Source: Crocinitomicaceae bacterium | GTDB taxonomy: Bacteria > Bacteroidota > Bacteroidia > Flavobacteriales_D > Crocinitomicaceae | Assembly: GCA_024643365.1 (NCBI GenBank) | Contig: JAHENC010000003.1 | Span: 105,930 to 169,929 of the forward strand | Reading direction: 5' to 3' | Length of the DNA stretch: 64,000 nucleotides | Part shown: piece by piece, positions 16,405 to 26,918 of the stretch | Numbering within the stretch: the first letter of the stretch is position 1 | Layout: each line of letters starts with the position of its first letter | Notes under the pieces: generated by a model | Databases searched by the model: none | Told to the model about the DNA's origin: nothing | What the model saw: only the letters and a program-made list of their open reading frames with translations | Program-made: the position numbers and the translations under genes

Positions 16405-17741
16405 ATAATTACTTAATCAAAGCTGGTACCATTGTCAATGAAGGAAAACAATTCGTTGGTGATGTATTGATACTAAACGGCCGCATCGAAAAAATTGCTA
16501 CAAGTATCGACTTGCCTAATGGCGTTACTGAAATCAATGCGGAAGGAAAATATGTCCTGCCTGGATGCATAGATGACCAAGTTCATTTTAGAGAACCAGG
16601 ACTCACACACAAAGGAACTATTTTCACGGAGTCCAGAGCTGCTGTTGCTGGGGGCATTACTTCCTTTATGGAAATGCCCAATACTGTTCCAAATGCATTG
16701 ACACAAGAATTACTTGAAGACAAATACCAAATTGCCGCGCAAACATCCTTGGCGAATTACTCCTTTTTTATGGGGGCTTCCAATGATAACCTAGAGGAAG
16801 TATTAAAAACAAACCACCAAAATATTTGCGGTATAAAGATATTTATGGGTTCTTCAACGGGAAACATGTTGGTGGACAAAGAAGCCGTATTAGAAAGCCT
16901 CTTTTCACGTGTTTCGATGCTGATTGCTACGCATTGTGAAGATGAATTAACAGTTAGAACGAACATGGCTCGTTTTAAAGAGCAATATGGCGAAGAAATT
17001 CCCATTGAGGCACACCCATTAATTCGCAGTGAAGAAGCCTGTTTTCTTTCGTCTTCACTAGCTGTTTCCTTAGCTAAAAAACACCAATCGAGGTTACATA
17101 TTTTACACATTTCCACAGAAAGAGAAACGCATTTATTTGATAATACGCTGCCATTAGAGAAAAAACACATTACTGCAGAAGCATGTATTCACCACCTTTG
17201 GTTTTCAGATCAAGATTATGCAGAAAAAGGAAACTTCATCAAATGGAATCCAGCTGTTAAAACGGCAGCCGACCGAGAAGGAATCTGGAAAGCTGTTCTG
17301 GACAACCGTATTGACGTTATTGCGACAGATCATGCTCCTCATACCCTTGAAGAGAAATCAAACACATATATGGGCGCTCCATCCGGCGGACCTCTTGTTC
17401 AACACGCTTTAATTGCAATGTTAGAGAAAGTTGAAGAAGGTCGCATCAGTATTGAACGAGTTGTGGAAAAAATGGCACATGCCCCAGCAACATTATTCAG
17501 AATTCAAGAACGCGGGTACATTCGCGAAGGATACCATGCCGATATTGTAATCGTTGATCCAAACAGACACACATCCGTTCACAAAGAAAATTGTCTGTCC
17601 AAATGTGCATGGTCACCTTTTGAGGGACACACATTTACACATGCCATTGACAGCACATTTATCAATGGTCGTCTAGCTTATTCAAAAGGAGAGATTTTTG
17701 AAGGAAAATCAGGTTCTAGGCTCTTATTTGCTGTTTCATGA
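16401..17741 (+). CDS. pyrC: Dihydroorotase
   Basis: Amidohydrolase that closes carbamoyl aspartate to dihydroorotate in pyrimidine synthesis, 446 aa. Metal-site blocks are IDDQVHFREPG (57-67), ATHCED, LHILHIST and IATDHAPH. The first metal motif reads D-Q60-V-H62 where most amidohydrolases have H-x-H; I believe this Gln is usual in Bacteroidota class I dihydroorotases, so it need not mean loss of activity. The start is ATG 16401, overlapping the upstream stop; an ATG at 16377 lies inside the glycosyltransferase. It overlaps the next gene by four bases. Confidence 0.93.
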   Translation: MNNYLIKAGTIVNEGKQFVGDVLILNGRIEKIATSIDLPNGVTEINAEGKYVLPGCIDDQVHFREPGLTHKGTIFTESRAAVAGGITSFMEMPNTVPNALTQELLEDKYQIAAQTSLANYSFFMGASNDNLEEVLKTNHQNICGIKIFMGSSTGNMLVDKEAVLESLFSRVSMLIATHCEDELTVRTNMARFKEQYGEEIPIEAHPLIRSEEACFLSSSLAVSLAKKHQSRLHILHISTERETHLFDNTLPLEKKHITAEACIHHLWFSDQDYAEKGNFIKWNPAVKTAADREGIWKAVLDNRIDVIATDHAPHTLEEKSNTYMGAPSGGPLVQHALIAMLEKVEEGRISIERVVEKMAHAPATLFRIQERGYIREGYHADIVIVDPNRHTSVHKENCLSKCAWSPFEGHTFTHAIDSTFINGRLAYSKGEIFEGKSGSRLLFAVS

Positions 17742-18070
17742 CGAAATTGGTAGCCACTTTATGTTTCTTTTGTTTCGTTGTGGCTTGTCAACAAACAACA
17801 ACGAAAAAACCCTTACATCTAATGGATGAGGAAAAGATGAGCCTTGTTTTAGAACAAGTCTTACTCATGGAAAGTCATTACCAAAGTAAAAATGGTGTGC
17901 CAGGTATTTATAAAGATGCATTGGACGAATCGCTGAGTGAGATTTTTAAAAAACACCACGTAACAAAGAAACAATTCAGAGATAGTTATGTGTTCTATGC
18001 AAGTCAGCCTGAAAAGTTCAAAGCACTGAATACATCTATAATGGATCGGTTAAGTCGTCAAATACCTTAG
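17738..18070 (+). CDS. DUF4296 lipoprotein
   Basis: Small lipoprotein of 110 aa with lipobox FVVAC (Cys17). The mature part is helical: LVLEQVLLMESHY, a linker, then the family block DESLSEIFKKHHVTKKQFRDSY. DUF4296 proteins are common next to pyrC in Bacteroidota; their function is not known to me. It is coupled to pyrC by an ATGA overlap and shares its last four bases with the convergent murI gene. Confidence 0.85.
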   Translation: MTKLVATLCFFCFVVACQQTTTKKPLHLMDEEKMSLVLEQVLLMESHYQSKNGVPGIYKDALDESLSEIFKKHHVTKKQFRDSYVFYASQPEKFKALNTSIMDRLSRQIP

Positions 18071-18891
18071 AAACTGTGGTGCTCAGCACGAACAGGATAA
18101 CCTAAAAAACGTTCCGCTTTCTCATTAAATACAGCAGCAGATTCAGAACTGAAAAATTCCCGTTGGCCACTTTTCGATAATTTTTGATCCACTTCCGGAT
18201 GAGCAAGCAGGTATTCTGTTAATTTCTTTGCGACAATCGGGCCCTGAGACACTACATTGATGTGTTTTCCTGCGATTTGCCGTATTTTCTCTTCTATTAC
18301 CGGGTAATGTGTACACGCAAGAACGATCGTGTCTATGAGGGGGTCATTCATTAATAATGCTTGAACATCTTCCTCAATAAAATGGATTCCAGCCGGATGT
18401 TGGTGTTTTTCATTTTCTATCAATGGTACCCACATAGGACACGCATGTTGAGAGACCAAAACGTCCGGTGCAAATTTTTTCAATTCGATCAAATAAGATT
18501 CACTTTGAACGGTCCCTGTTGTACCTAGGATTCCAACGTGACGAGATTTGCTTAGAAAACCGATTTCCTCCGTACTTGGACGAATGACACCTAGTACACG
18601 TTTATCTGGAGCGATTTTGGGTAAATCTTGTTGTTGAATCGTTCGAAGTGCTTTTGCGGAAGCTGTATTGCATGCAAGAACTACTAATGGACAGCCTTTA
18701 TCAAATAAAAACTGAACAGCTTCCAATGTGTATTCATATACAACATCGAAGGATCTGTTTCCATAAGGAGCTCTCGCATTATCGCCAAAATAGATATAAT
18801 CATAATCTGGCAGCGCTTTTTGCACTTCATCGAAAACGGTTAATCCACCGTAACCTGAGTCAAAAATACCGATGGGAGCTCTTTTATTCAT
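18067..18891 (-). CDS. murI: Glutamate racemase
   Basis: Cofactor-independent enzyme converting L- to D-glutamate for peptidoglycan, 274 aa. Both catalytic cysteines are present, C74 in VLACNTASAKA and C193 in VLACTHYPVIE; the N-terminal IGIFDSGYGGLTV (7-19) and FGDNARAPYG are typical. It lies downstream of the uppS-bamA-skp operon, separated by a terminator, and converges on the DUF4296 gene with overlapping stop codons. Confidence 0.95.
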   Translation of the reverse strand: MNKRAPIGIFDSGYGGLTVFDEVQKALPDYDYIYFGDNARAPYGNRSFDVVYEYTLEAVQFLFDKGCPLVVLACNTASAKALRTIQQQDLPKIAPDKRVLGVIRPSTEEIGFLSKSRHVGILGTTGTVQSESYLIELKKFAPDVLVSQHACPMWVPLIENEKHQHPAGIHFIEEDVQALLMNDPLIDTIVLACTHYPVIEEKIRQIAGKHINVVSQGPIVAKKLTEYLLAHPEVDQKLSKSGQREFFSSESAAVFNEKAERFLGYPVRAEHHSF

Positions 18892-18906
18892 GATTCAAAA
18901 CTAAAC

Positions 18907-18934
18907 AAAAAAGGCAATCACATGGATTGCCTTT
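18907..18934 (-). terminator. Terminator of the uppS-bamA-skp-skp operon
   Basis: AAGGCAAT / ATTGCCTT stem with a 7-base loop; on the minus strand it is followed by TTTTTT. It lies between the last skp stop and the murI start. Confidence 0.85.
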
Positions 18935-18954
18935 CGTTTTAATATTTCTTCAAA

Positions 18955-19470
18955 TTACTTTTTCGTTGCTGCCGCATCTAAGATCAACAACTCGGTAATA
19001 ACTTCGTTTGTAATATCCATTCCGCCTTTGTAATACATAGTCATGGAAGATTGATCTAATACGTAATTCAATTTTTTGCGCTCTGAAACGATTTCAATCG
19101 CTTTTTGAACACGCTCCAAAATAGGTTGATTTAATTGTTCGCTGTACGTTTTTAATTCCTGCTCCAATTCACCTTGGCGTGTTTCCAAGTTTTGTTGCAT
19201 GCGCATTAATTTGTTTTGCTCATTCTCTTTAATCATTGGAGGCATATCATTTCCTTTTTCCATGAAAATTTTATACGCTGCTTCAAATGCTTTTTGCATT
19301 TCTTCTAATTCCGCCACTCCTGATTTTTGAATCTGGTCTAATTGAGAAATCGCTGCTTTGCGAGAAGGCATCGTGTCCAATAATTTTTGTGAGTCCACGT
19401 GTGCTACTTTCGATTGAGCTGCTGCTCCAAATCCAATAAATAAAACCAATCCTAATAGTAAATTTTTCAT
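18955..19470 (-). CDS. OmpH/Skp-family periplasmic chaperone (second copy)
   Basis: 171 aa with a signal peptide (IGFGAAAQS) and the Skp layout: N-terminal beta strand VAHVDSQKLLDTMP (23-36), two long coiled-coil arms (about 40-125) rich in Glu, Gln and Lys, and a C-terminal strand region LNYVLDQSS. Skp proteins hold unfolded outer-membrane proteins for the BAM complex. It is a tandem paralog 12 bases behind the other copy, downstream of bamA. Confidence 0.9.
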   Translation of the reverse strand: MKNLLLGLVLFIGFGAAAQSKVAHVDSQKLLDTMPSRKAAISQLDQIQKSGVAELEEMQKAFEAAYKIFMEKGNDMPPMIKENEQNKLMRMQQNLETRQGELEQELKTYSEQLNQPILERVQKAIEIVSERKKLNYVLDQSSMTMYYKGGMDITNEVITELLILDAAATKK

Positions 19471-19482
19471 TCTTTATCTGTG

Positions 19483-19995
19483 TTACTTTGTTATACCCAT
19501 TTCTTCGAGAACAGAATCGCTCATGTCGAACTCCTTCTCTGCATAAACCAAATTACTTTGATTTGCTTTATCAAAAACGAAGGAATATCCTTCTCTCTTT
19601 GCTACTTTTTTCATTGCAGTGAAAACTCTATCTTGGATAGGCTTCACTAATTCCTGGCGCTTTTGGAAATAATCGCCGTTAGAACCAAAATGCTGTGTTT
19701 GCAATTCGATGACGTCTTTCTCCAATTTTTCAATTTCACTCTTACGCTTTTCCTTTTCCTCTTTTGGAAGAAGTACTTCTTCACGGTCAAAACTTGACTT
19801 TTTCGTTTTTATCACCTCGTAACGCTCTTCAATTTCTTTGGTCCAACGATCGGCCATTTTATCGAGTCGTTCTTTTGCCTCTACATACTCTGGCACATTT
19901 TTCAAGATGTAATCAGAATCAATAAACGCGTACGACTGTGCATTGGCAAATCGCATGCCAAAAAACAAGATGAAAAGAAAACAATACTTTGACAT
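19483..19995 (-). CDS. OmpH/Skp-family periplasmic chaperone (first copy)
   Basis: 170 aa, signal peptide MSKYCFLFILFFGMRFANAQ, followed by YAFIDSDYILKNVPEYVEA and a charged helical region (about 45-125), then YSFVFDKANQSNLVY as the closing strand. It has the same architecture as the next gene but clearly diverged sequence, so the duplication is old. Its place directly after bamA supports a role in outer-membrane protein delivery. Confidence 0.9.
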   Translation of the reverse strand: MSKYCFLFILFFGMRFANAQSYAFIDSDYILKNVPEYVEAKERLDKMADRWTKEIEERYEVIKTKKSSFDREEVLLPKEEKEKRKSEIEKLEKDVIELQTQHFGSNGDYFQKRQELVKPIQDRVFTAMKKVAKREGYSFVFDKANQSNLVYAEKEFDMSDSVLEEMGITK

Positions 19996-20046
19996 ATAAA
20001 AAATTGTTTCTAAAGAACGACGAAGTTAAACATTTATTGTAATATT

Positions 20047-22602
20047 CTATAATTCCCCAAGGTTCATTCCTATAGTGAAACTCAATTTGGGGTAAAAGCC
20101 TTTGCTCATAATAGAAGCATCAGAACCAGAGGTTGAACCCGCCCCAGTTGCCCAACTATCTAATTTATCGAAGCCAAATCCGTAATCCAAGCCTAACATA
20201 CCGAACATCGGCAAGAATACACGGATACCAACTCCGGCCGAACGTTTCACATTAAATGGATTAAATTTATCAAACGTTGGATAGGTGTTTCCAGCCTCTA
20301 AGAACGTCAGCGCATAAAATGTTGCCTGCGGATTTAATGAAATCGGATAGCGTAACTCCAAGGTATATTTCGCAATAATTGGATCGCCACCATTTGCAGA
20401 AATACTTTGGTCATCATATCCTCTAAGTGCAATGATTTCACGTCCACCTAATTGATTCACGCCGGACAAACCACTACCACCCATTGAATAACGATCAAAT
20501 GGAGTTAATCCTTTTGACTTGTTGTACATACCGATGTAACCAAAGCCAAATCGTGGCATTAGGATCAGTTTTTTATCTGCAGTTAATGGTAGAAACCATT
20601 CTCCGGTGAATTTGAAACGGTAATACTCCAATAACAGGTAACGTTCACGATCCGTCATTGATGTATAGTCCACATCTTCCCCGAAATAAGAATACGGAAG
20701 CGTAGCTTTCGCAGTCAATGTGAAATTAGATCCACTCTGCGGATAAATTGGGGCACTCACGGAACTTCTTTGAAGCACATATTTCAGCGCAATGTCGTTC
20801 GCATAACCCTCATTAAAGAGTGGGAAACGAGTGTCTTTCATGACATCATAGTACTGGTAACTTAATTCATAGTACGCAGTAAAATAATCATCCGGCCATC
20901 TTTTTCGGCGTCCGAGACCAACTCCTGTACCCGTAATCGAAAGTCCAGTGTAATTCGGGTCTGATCTTAAGAAACCTGTTGTCGATAAAGCCGTTCTGTT
21001 TACCCAAAAGGAAAGAGAGTTTGGTTTCTTTCCACCTAACCAAGGTTCTGTGAAAGAAAAGTTATACCCTTGGTAATAACGTCCATTAGATTGAGCACGA
21101 ATGGACAAACGTTGACCATCACCACCTGGCAGGGGTGACCATGCTTCTTTCTTGAAGAAATTTTTTGTCGAAAAGTTATTAAATGACAATCCAACCGTAC
21201 CAATAATTCGTCCTGGTGTAGAAGGACCTGCCCCACCGTATCCACCGGACAACTCAATTTGATCGCTTGACTTCTCCTCAACGACGTATTCAATGTCTAC
21301 TGTTCCTTTCGCTGGATTCGGCATCGGATTCACTTGGAATCCTTGGTCATTGAAAAAGCCCAATTGAGATAATTCACGTTGAGTCCTCATGATGTCTTCT
21401 TTATTAAACACATCCCCGGGCTTAGTTCTTACTTCTCGCAAGATAACGTGGTCATTTGTCTTGGTGTTTCCACGAATGGTAATCGTACCATTTGTGGCGA
21501 TTTTTCCTTCAATAATGCGGATTTGATGATTGATGTGGTTGTTCGTCACATTCGTTTCAACAGGAATTACCTGGAAGAACAAATACCCTTTGTTCATATA
21601 CAACGCAGAAATATCTCTGCCATCCGGACCGCCAAATAAACGTTGTGTGAAGAGGTCTTTGTTATATAAATCACCCTTATTGATTCCCAAAACAGTGTCT
21701 AAGAAACTAGAACGGTACTTTGTGTTCCCAATCCATTCAACATCTCCAAAATAGTACTTTTCACCTTCATTGATCTGAATCTGAATTTTTAAATTCTTTT
21801 CATCCAATAGATAAACGGTATCATGTATGATTTGTGCATCACGTAATCCAACCTTGTTGAACTTCGCCATTAAGGCTGTTTTGTCCGTTTGATAACTAGA
21901 CTCTGTAAACTTGGAACGTTTGAACACACGTAACACACCTTTTTGTTTGGTGTCTTTCATGGCCATTTTCAACTTCCATAAAGGAACTTCAGTGCTTCCA
22001 ATGATTTCTATTTCCTTGATGCCGATTTTTGGTCCTTTATCAATGGTGATTGCGAAAATTTCAGAATCATTAATAAGGGTATCTTTCGTTCGGGTGATGT
22101 TTACATTAGCATGATAAAATCCTTTTTCACGGAAATAACCCCTGATTTTACTTTTCGTTTGAAAAATTAAATTCTCTGTAATGGTTTTACCTGCGTAAAG
22201 GGAAATTTCCTCACGAACTTTATCTGCTTCTCTTTTGGTGATTCCATCAAACTTAAACTTAGAAAGCTTAGGTCTAGGCACAAGTTCAATAACAAGATAA
22301 ATCACACCCGCAACTTCTTTTTCTGCATAGATGGATATGTTGGAAAAAAGTCCTTCACTCCATAAATTTTGAATAGCCTTGTTGATTTGTTGACTTGGCA
22401 AGGTGATCATTTGTCCCTGACGCAATCCAGCAATCATTTTAATTCCTTGATGATCGTAATTATCTGCACCAACAACACGAACGGGTCCAATTTCATATTC
22501 CTTAGGTGACGCGTAATCAAAATCCAATCCTCCTAATGTGGTTGGTCCAGTTTGACTATATGTCACAAAAGAAAATAATATGAATATAACTAAGTATCTC
22601 AT
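20047..22602 (-). CDS. bamA: Outer membrane protein assembly factor BamA
   Basis: Omp85 protein of 851 aa. A signal peptide ending TYSQ is followed by about five POTRA domains (roughly 30-440; examples GDVFNKEDIMRTQRELSQLG and the preceding block with IRGNTKT) and a C-terminal 16-strand barrel (about 445-851). The L6 motif appears as LRGYDDQS. The last residues end in a hydrophobic strand (FTIGMNLGEL). It inserts beta-barrel proteins into the outer membrane. The gene is translationally coupled to uppS (four-base overlap) and followed by two skp genes. Confidence 0.95.
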   Translation of the reverse strand: MRYLVIFILFSFVTYSQTGPTTLGGLDFDYASPKEYEIGPVRVVGADNYDHQGIKMIAGLRQGQMITLPSQQINKAIQNLWSEGLFSNISIYAEKEVAGVIYLVIELVPRPKLSKFKFDGITKREADKVREEISLYAGKTITENLIFQTKSKIRGYFREKGFYHANVNITRTKDTLINDSEIFAITIDKGPKIGIKEIEIIGSTEVPLWKLKMAMKDTKQKGVLRVFKRSKFTESSYQTDKTALMAKFNKVGLRDAQIIHDTVYLLDEKNLKIQIQINEGEKYYFGDVEWIGNTKYRSSFLDTVLGINKGDLYNKDLFTQRLFGGPDGRDISALYMNKGYLFFQVIPVETNVTNNHINHQIRIIEGKIATNGTITIRGNTKTNDHVILREVRTKPGDVFNKEDIMRTQRELSQLGFFNDQGFQVNPMPNPAKGTVDIEYVVEEKSSDQIELSGGYGGAGPSTPGRIIGTVGLSFNNFSTKNFFKKEAWSPLPGGDGQRLSIRAQSNGRYYQGYNFSFTEPWLGGKKPNSLSFWVNRTALSTTGFLRSDPNYTGLSITGTGVGLGRRKRWPDDYFTAYYELSYQYYDVMKDTRFPLFNEGYANDIALKYVLQRSSVSAPIYPQSGSNFTLTAKATLPYSYFGEDVDYTSMTDRERYLLLEYYRFKFTGEWFLPLTADKKLILMPRFGFGYIGMYNKSKGLTPFDRYSMGGSGLSGVNQLGGREIIALRGYDDQSISANGGDPIIAKYTLELRYPISLNPQATFYALTFLEAGNTYPTFDKFNPFNVKRSAGVGIRVFLPMFGMLGLDYGFGFDKLDSWATGAGSTSGSDASIMSKGFYPKLSFTIGMNLGEL

Positions 22603-23357
22603 TTAGTATCATTTAATTGCTCTGAAGTCTTTCCAAATCTTCTTTCTCTTTGTTGATAAGCAATAATTGCTTTTAAAAATTCATCCTTTCGAAAATCCGG
22701 CCAATGCACGGGAGTAAAGTACAGCTCTGTATAAGACAATTGCCAAAGCAAAAAGTTACTAATTCGGCATTCTCCACTTGTGCGAATCAATAATTCCGGA
22801 TCAGGAATTCCCGATGTATTCAATTTTTCATTAATCGAATCCTCCGTAATTTGGTCAACAGAAATCTCACCGTTTTGTACTTCCTCGGCTAATTTCCGGC
22901 ATGCGCTAGTTATTTCTGAACGAGCACTGTAATTCAACGCCAAAACCAAAGTAAGATTCGTGTTTTCACGAGTTTTGTGAGTTGCTTCGTTCAAAGACAC
23001 CACACAAGACTCCGGAAGCGCTGTTATATCACCAATTGTCATCAAACGAACGCCATTTTCATGCATTTCATCCGTCTCATTCGTAATTGCTTGAACAAGT
23101 AAATCCATTAGTCCGGCCACTTCCTCGGCAGGACGGTTCCAGTTTTCGGTAGAAAAAGCATACATTGTTAAATACTGTATACCAATTTCTCTCGCTGTTT
23201 TAATGATTTCCTTAACAGATAAGACACCTTCTGCGTGTCCAAACAAACGATGTTGTCCTTGACTTTTTGCCCAACGACCATTACCATCCATAATAAAAGC
23301 AACGTGCTTTGGAATATTTGTTTGTTCTAACTGGGTCAATAAATTCGTCATTTCCAT
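22599..23357 (-). CDS. uppS: Isoprenyl transferase (undecaprenyl diphosphate synthase)
   Basis: Cis-prenyltransferase making C55 diphosphate for cell-wall lipid carrier, about 252 aa. The catalytic block IMDGNGRWAKSQG lies near residue 22, followed by GHAEGVLSVKEII, and RTSGECRISNFLLWQLSYTE near the C-terminus. The start is set at ATG 23357 (MEMTNLL); a second ATG at 23351 is equally possible, and a longer frame upstream has no family counterpart. A TACCTTCG element (one mismatch to the -7 box) ends nine bases before this ATG. First gene of the envelope operon. Confidence 0.93.
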   Translation of the reverse strand: MEMTNLLTQLEQTNIPKHVAFIMDGNGRWAKSQGQHRLFGHAEGVLSVKEIIKTAREIGIQYLTMYAFSTENWNRPAEEVAGLMDLLVQAITNETDEMHENGVRLMTIGDITALPESCVVSLNEATHKTRENTNLTLVLALNYSARSEITSACRKLAEEVQNGEISVDQITEDSINEKLNTSGIPDPELLIRTSGECRISNFLLWQLSYTELYFTPVHWPDFRKDEFLKAIIAYQQRERRFGKTSEQLNDTK

Positions 23358-23421
23358 GTTCTTAACGAAGGTAATCAAAGAATCTTGTGTTCTGTATGCA
23401 AAAACGCATAAACTATTTCTC

Positions 23422-23457
23422 AAAAAAAAAGGGACTGGTTAACCAAATCCCTTTTTT
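23422..23457 (-). terminator. Terminator of atpDC
   Basis: On the minus strand AAAAAGGGA...TCCCTTTTT with an inner GGTTAACC arm, followed by a T run. It lies between the atpC stop and uppS. Confidence 0.82.
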
Positions 23458-23474
23458 AATCAGATTAACGCCTA

Positions 23475-23753
23475 TTATTCAGCTAAAATAATGAGGCGAT
23501 TATTATTTAATTCTGCTACTCCACCTTTAATTGAAGCGTGAACTTTCGACCCAGAACGAACTAATAAACCGCTCATTTCCGCATCTGCTTCGTTCCCACT
23601 TAATTCAAAAATCACTTCTCCACTTTTCAATGAGGCGATGATCGGTGCGTGGTTATTCAACACTTGAAACACGCCGTCTAATCCTGGAAGAGTAACACTT
23701 GTTGCCTCTCCTTTAAAAAGACTTGCTTCTGGAGTGATAATTTCTAATTTCAT
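23475..23753 (-). CDS. atpC: ATP synthase epsilon subunit (short form)
   Basis: 92 aa, comprising only the N-terminal beta-sandwich domain (KLEIITPEASLFKGEA, GLDGVFQVLNNHAPII). The C-terminal helical hairpin that inhibits ATP hydrolysis in many bacteria is absent, as usual in Bacteroidota. It follows atpD by 11 bases and ends at a terminator. The other ATP synthase genes are not in the window; a split atpDC locus is normal in this phylum. Confidence 0.94.
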   Translation of the reverse strand: MKLEIITPEASLFKGEATSVTLPGLDGVFQVLNNHAPIIASLKSGEVIFELSGNEADAEMSGLLVRSGSKVHASIKGGVAELNNNRLIILAE

Positions 23754-23764
23754 GTGTAAAGGTA

Positions 23765-25306
<1,542 letters not shown>

Positions 25307-25342
25307 TTATTTGAATTTACTAGAATAAAATCTAAGATTGTT

Positions 25343-26548
25343 TTATGCACTTTTTACAATTAATCTAACTGGGAAGTAAGAAAAGACAAAACTAAGGATG
25401 GAAACCGAGCCTAGGATTAAGCCGAAATCTACCAAAGTGAACACGATTGGAAAAGGAATATTTGCCCCGGGAATGATTAAAATTTCGCTAGTCATCTGAA
25501 GAATGCAAACAGCATAGCCTAAAATTAATCCAAGAAAAACGCCCCAACCAGAGATTAATAATCCCTCGTAGAAAAAGACCTTAAACACATCGTTCTTGCT
25601 CATCCCAATAGCGCTTAACAACTGTACACTTTCCTTTTTCTCTACATAAAGCATTGTTAAGGATGCAATGAGATTAAATGCTGCTAGAACAAAAACGAAT
25701 AATAAGATGATAAAAACAACCAGTCTTTCCGATTTGCTTGTTCGAAAAATCAATTCGTTTTTCTCCAAATTGGTTCGAACCTGAAATGACGGATTTTGAA
25801 TGGTTTTTTCTATTTGTTCTTTCACTTCTTGTGGATCGTAACCTTGCTTTATTGAAATGTATAGTTTACTTATTTCCTGGTCATAACCAAGTAATTCTGA
25901 GGCGGATTGAAAATCCCACATTAGTGCACTTGCGTTAACTTCCTGATTGAAATTAACAGCTCCGTCAACAGATAAACGGGCTGAATGAAAAGGTGCTTTT
26001 CCTAGACGGATTTTTACATTTCTTTTCGGGGCATAAATCAGTATTTCATCCGAATGAACAGAACCAATACTCACTTTTAAATTTTGCATTAATTCTGCCC
26101 CAACAAAAGCAAATCGACCATCAGAATAAGTATTCTGTCCTATTCCGCCTAGTAAATGATTGTGTATATGGCAATCCGAAAGAAACGATTTTTCTACTCC
26201 GTAGAGTTTTGCATTCATCCACTTTTGCTCATTTCTAAGCACGATGATTTCCTCAATTTGTTTAGAGACATTCTTGATTCCGGGTATAGACTTGATTTTT
26301 CTAAAATCAATTTCGTTTTCGAAAAACGTTTTTCGTTGCGTGTGTTGAATAGTTATAGGTGGATCGAACTCACTGTATAGTTGTTCAATCATCTTTTCAA
26401 TTCCGTTAAACGCGGAGAGCAATACTACTAATGCCGCAGTGATGATCATTACACCAAAAAGAGAAATTCGACTGATGAGCGTAACGATGTTTCGCTTTCC
26501 CCTCGACCACAAATACCTTTTTGCTATGTATAATGGGGTGTTAATCAC
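25343..26548 (-). CDS. FtsX/LolC-E-type ABC transporter permease
   Basis: 401 aa with the MacB/LolC topology: one N-terminal helix (about 30-52), a large extracytoplasmic domain (about 53-270), then three helices (about 272-297, 325-350, 368-393). The start MINTPLYIAKRYLWSRGKRN is typical of the LolC/LolE group. It is expected to extract lipoproteins from the inner membrane together with an ATPase (LolD) that is not in this window. The gene overlaps rbfA by four bases. Confidence 0.85.
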   Translation of the reverse strand: MINTPLYIAKRYLWSRGKRNIVTLISRISLFGVMIITAALVVLLSAFNGIEKMIEQLYSEFDPPITIQHTQRKTFFENEIDFRKIKSIPGIKNVSKQIEEIIVLRNEQKWMNAKLYGVEKSFLSDCHIHNHLLGGIGQNTYSDGRFAFVGAELMQNLKVSIGSVHSDEILIYAPKRNVKIRLGKAPFHSARLSVDGAVNFNQEVNASALMWDFQSASELLGYDQEISKLYISIKQGYDPQEVKEQIEKTIQNPSFQVRTNLEKNELIFRTSKSERLVVFIILLFVFVLAAFNLIASLTMLYVEKKESVQLLSAIGMSKNDVFKVFFYEGLLISGWGVFLGLILGYAVCILQMTSEILIIPGANIPFPIVFTLVDFGLILGSVSILSFVFSYFPVRLIVKSA

Positions 26549-26883
26549 TTCTTTTTCAGTAACTCATCAATTTTCATGGCATAATCCAACGAATCATCAA
26601 TGTGAAAAACCAAATCTGGAATTTTACGAAGGTTTTTCAAGCGATTTCCAACTTCACGTCTAATTTTCCCTTGATTGGCACGAATGTTTTCCAAAACCTC
26701 GTTTTTATCTGGACCAGCAAAAACACTTAAAAAGCAACGAGCTAAAGATAAGTCCGATGTGACTCTTACCACAGTAACAGTCACCATTGAACCCAAGCAT
26801 ATTTCACCTGCATTGCGTTGAAAAAAAGTAGATAATTCTGCTTGAATAACAGCTTCGATTTTATTTTGTCGTATTGAACTCAT
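26545..26883 (-). CDS. rbfA: Ribosome-binding factor A
   Basis: KH-type RNA-binding protein of 112 aa needed for maturation of the 16S 5' end and 30S assembly. Blocks RQNKIEAVIQAELSTFF, VTVTVVRVTSDLSLARCFLS and LRKIPDLVFHIDDSLDYAMKI match the family. It is coupled to the LolC/E-like gene by an ATGA overlap, an order common in Bacteroidota. Confidence 0.93.
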   Translation of the reverse strand: MSSIRQNKIEAVIQAELSTFFQRNAGEICLGSMVTVTVVRVTSDLSLARCFLSVFAGPDKNEVLENIRANQGKIRREVGNRLKNLRKIPDLVFHIDDSLDYAMKIDELLKKK

Positions 26884-26918
26884 GCGTCAAAGTTATAAAA
26901 TTAAGCAGGATTTGCATC

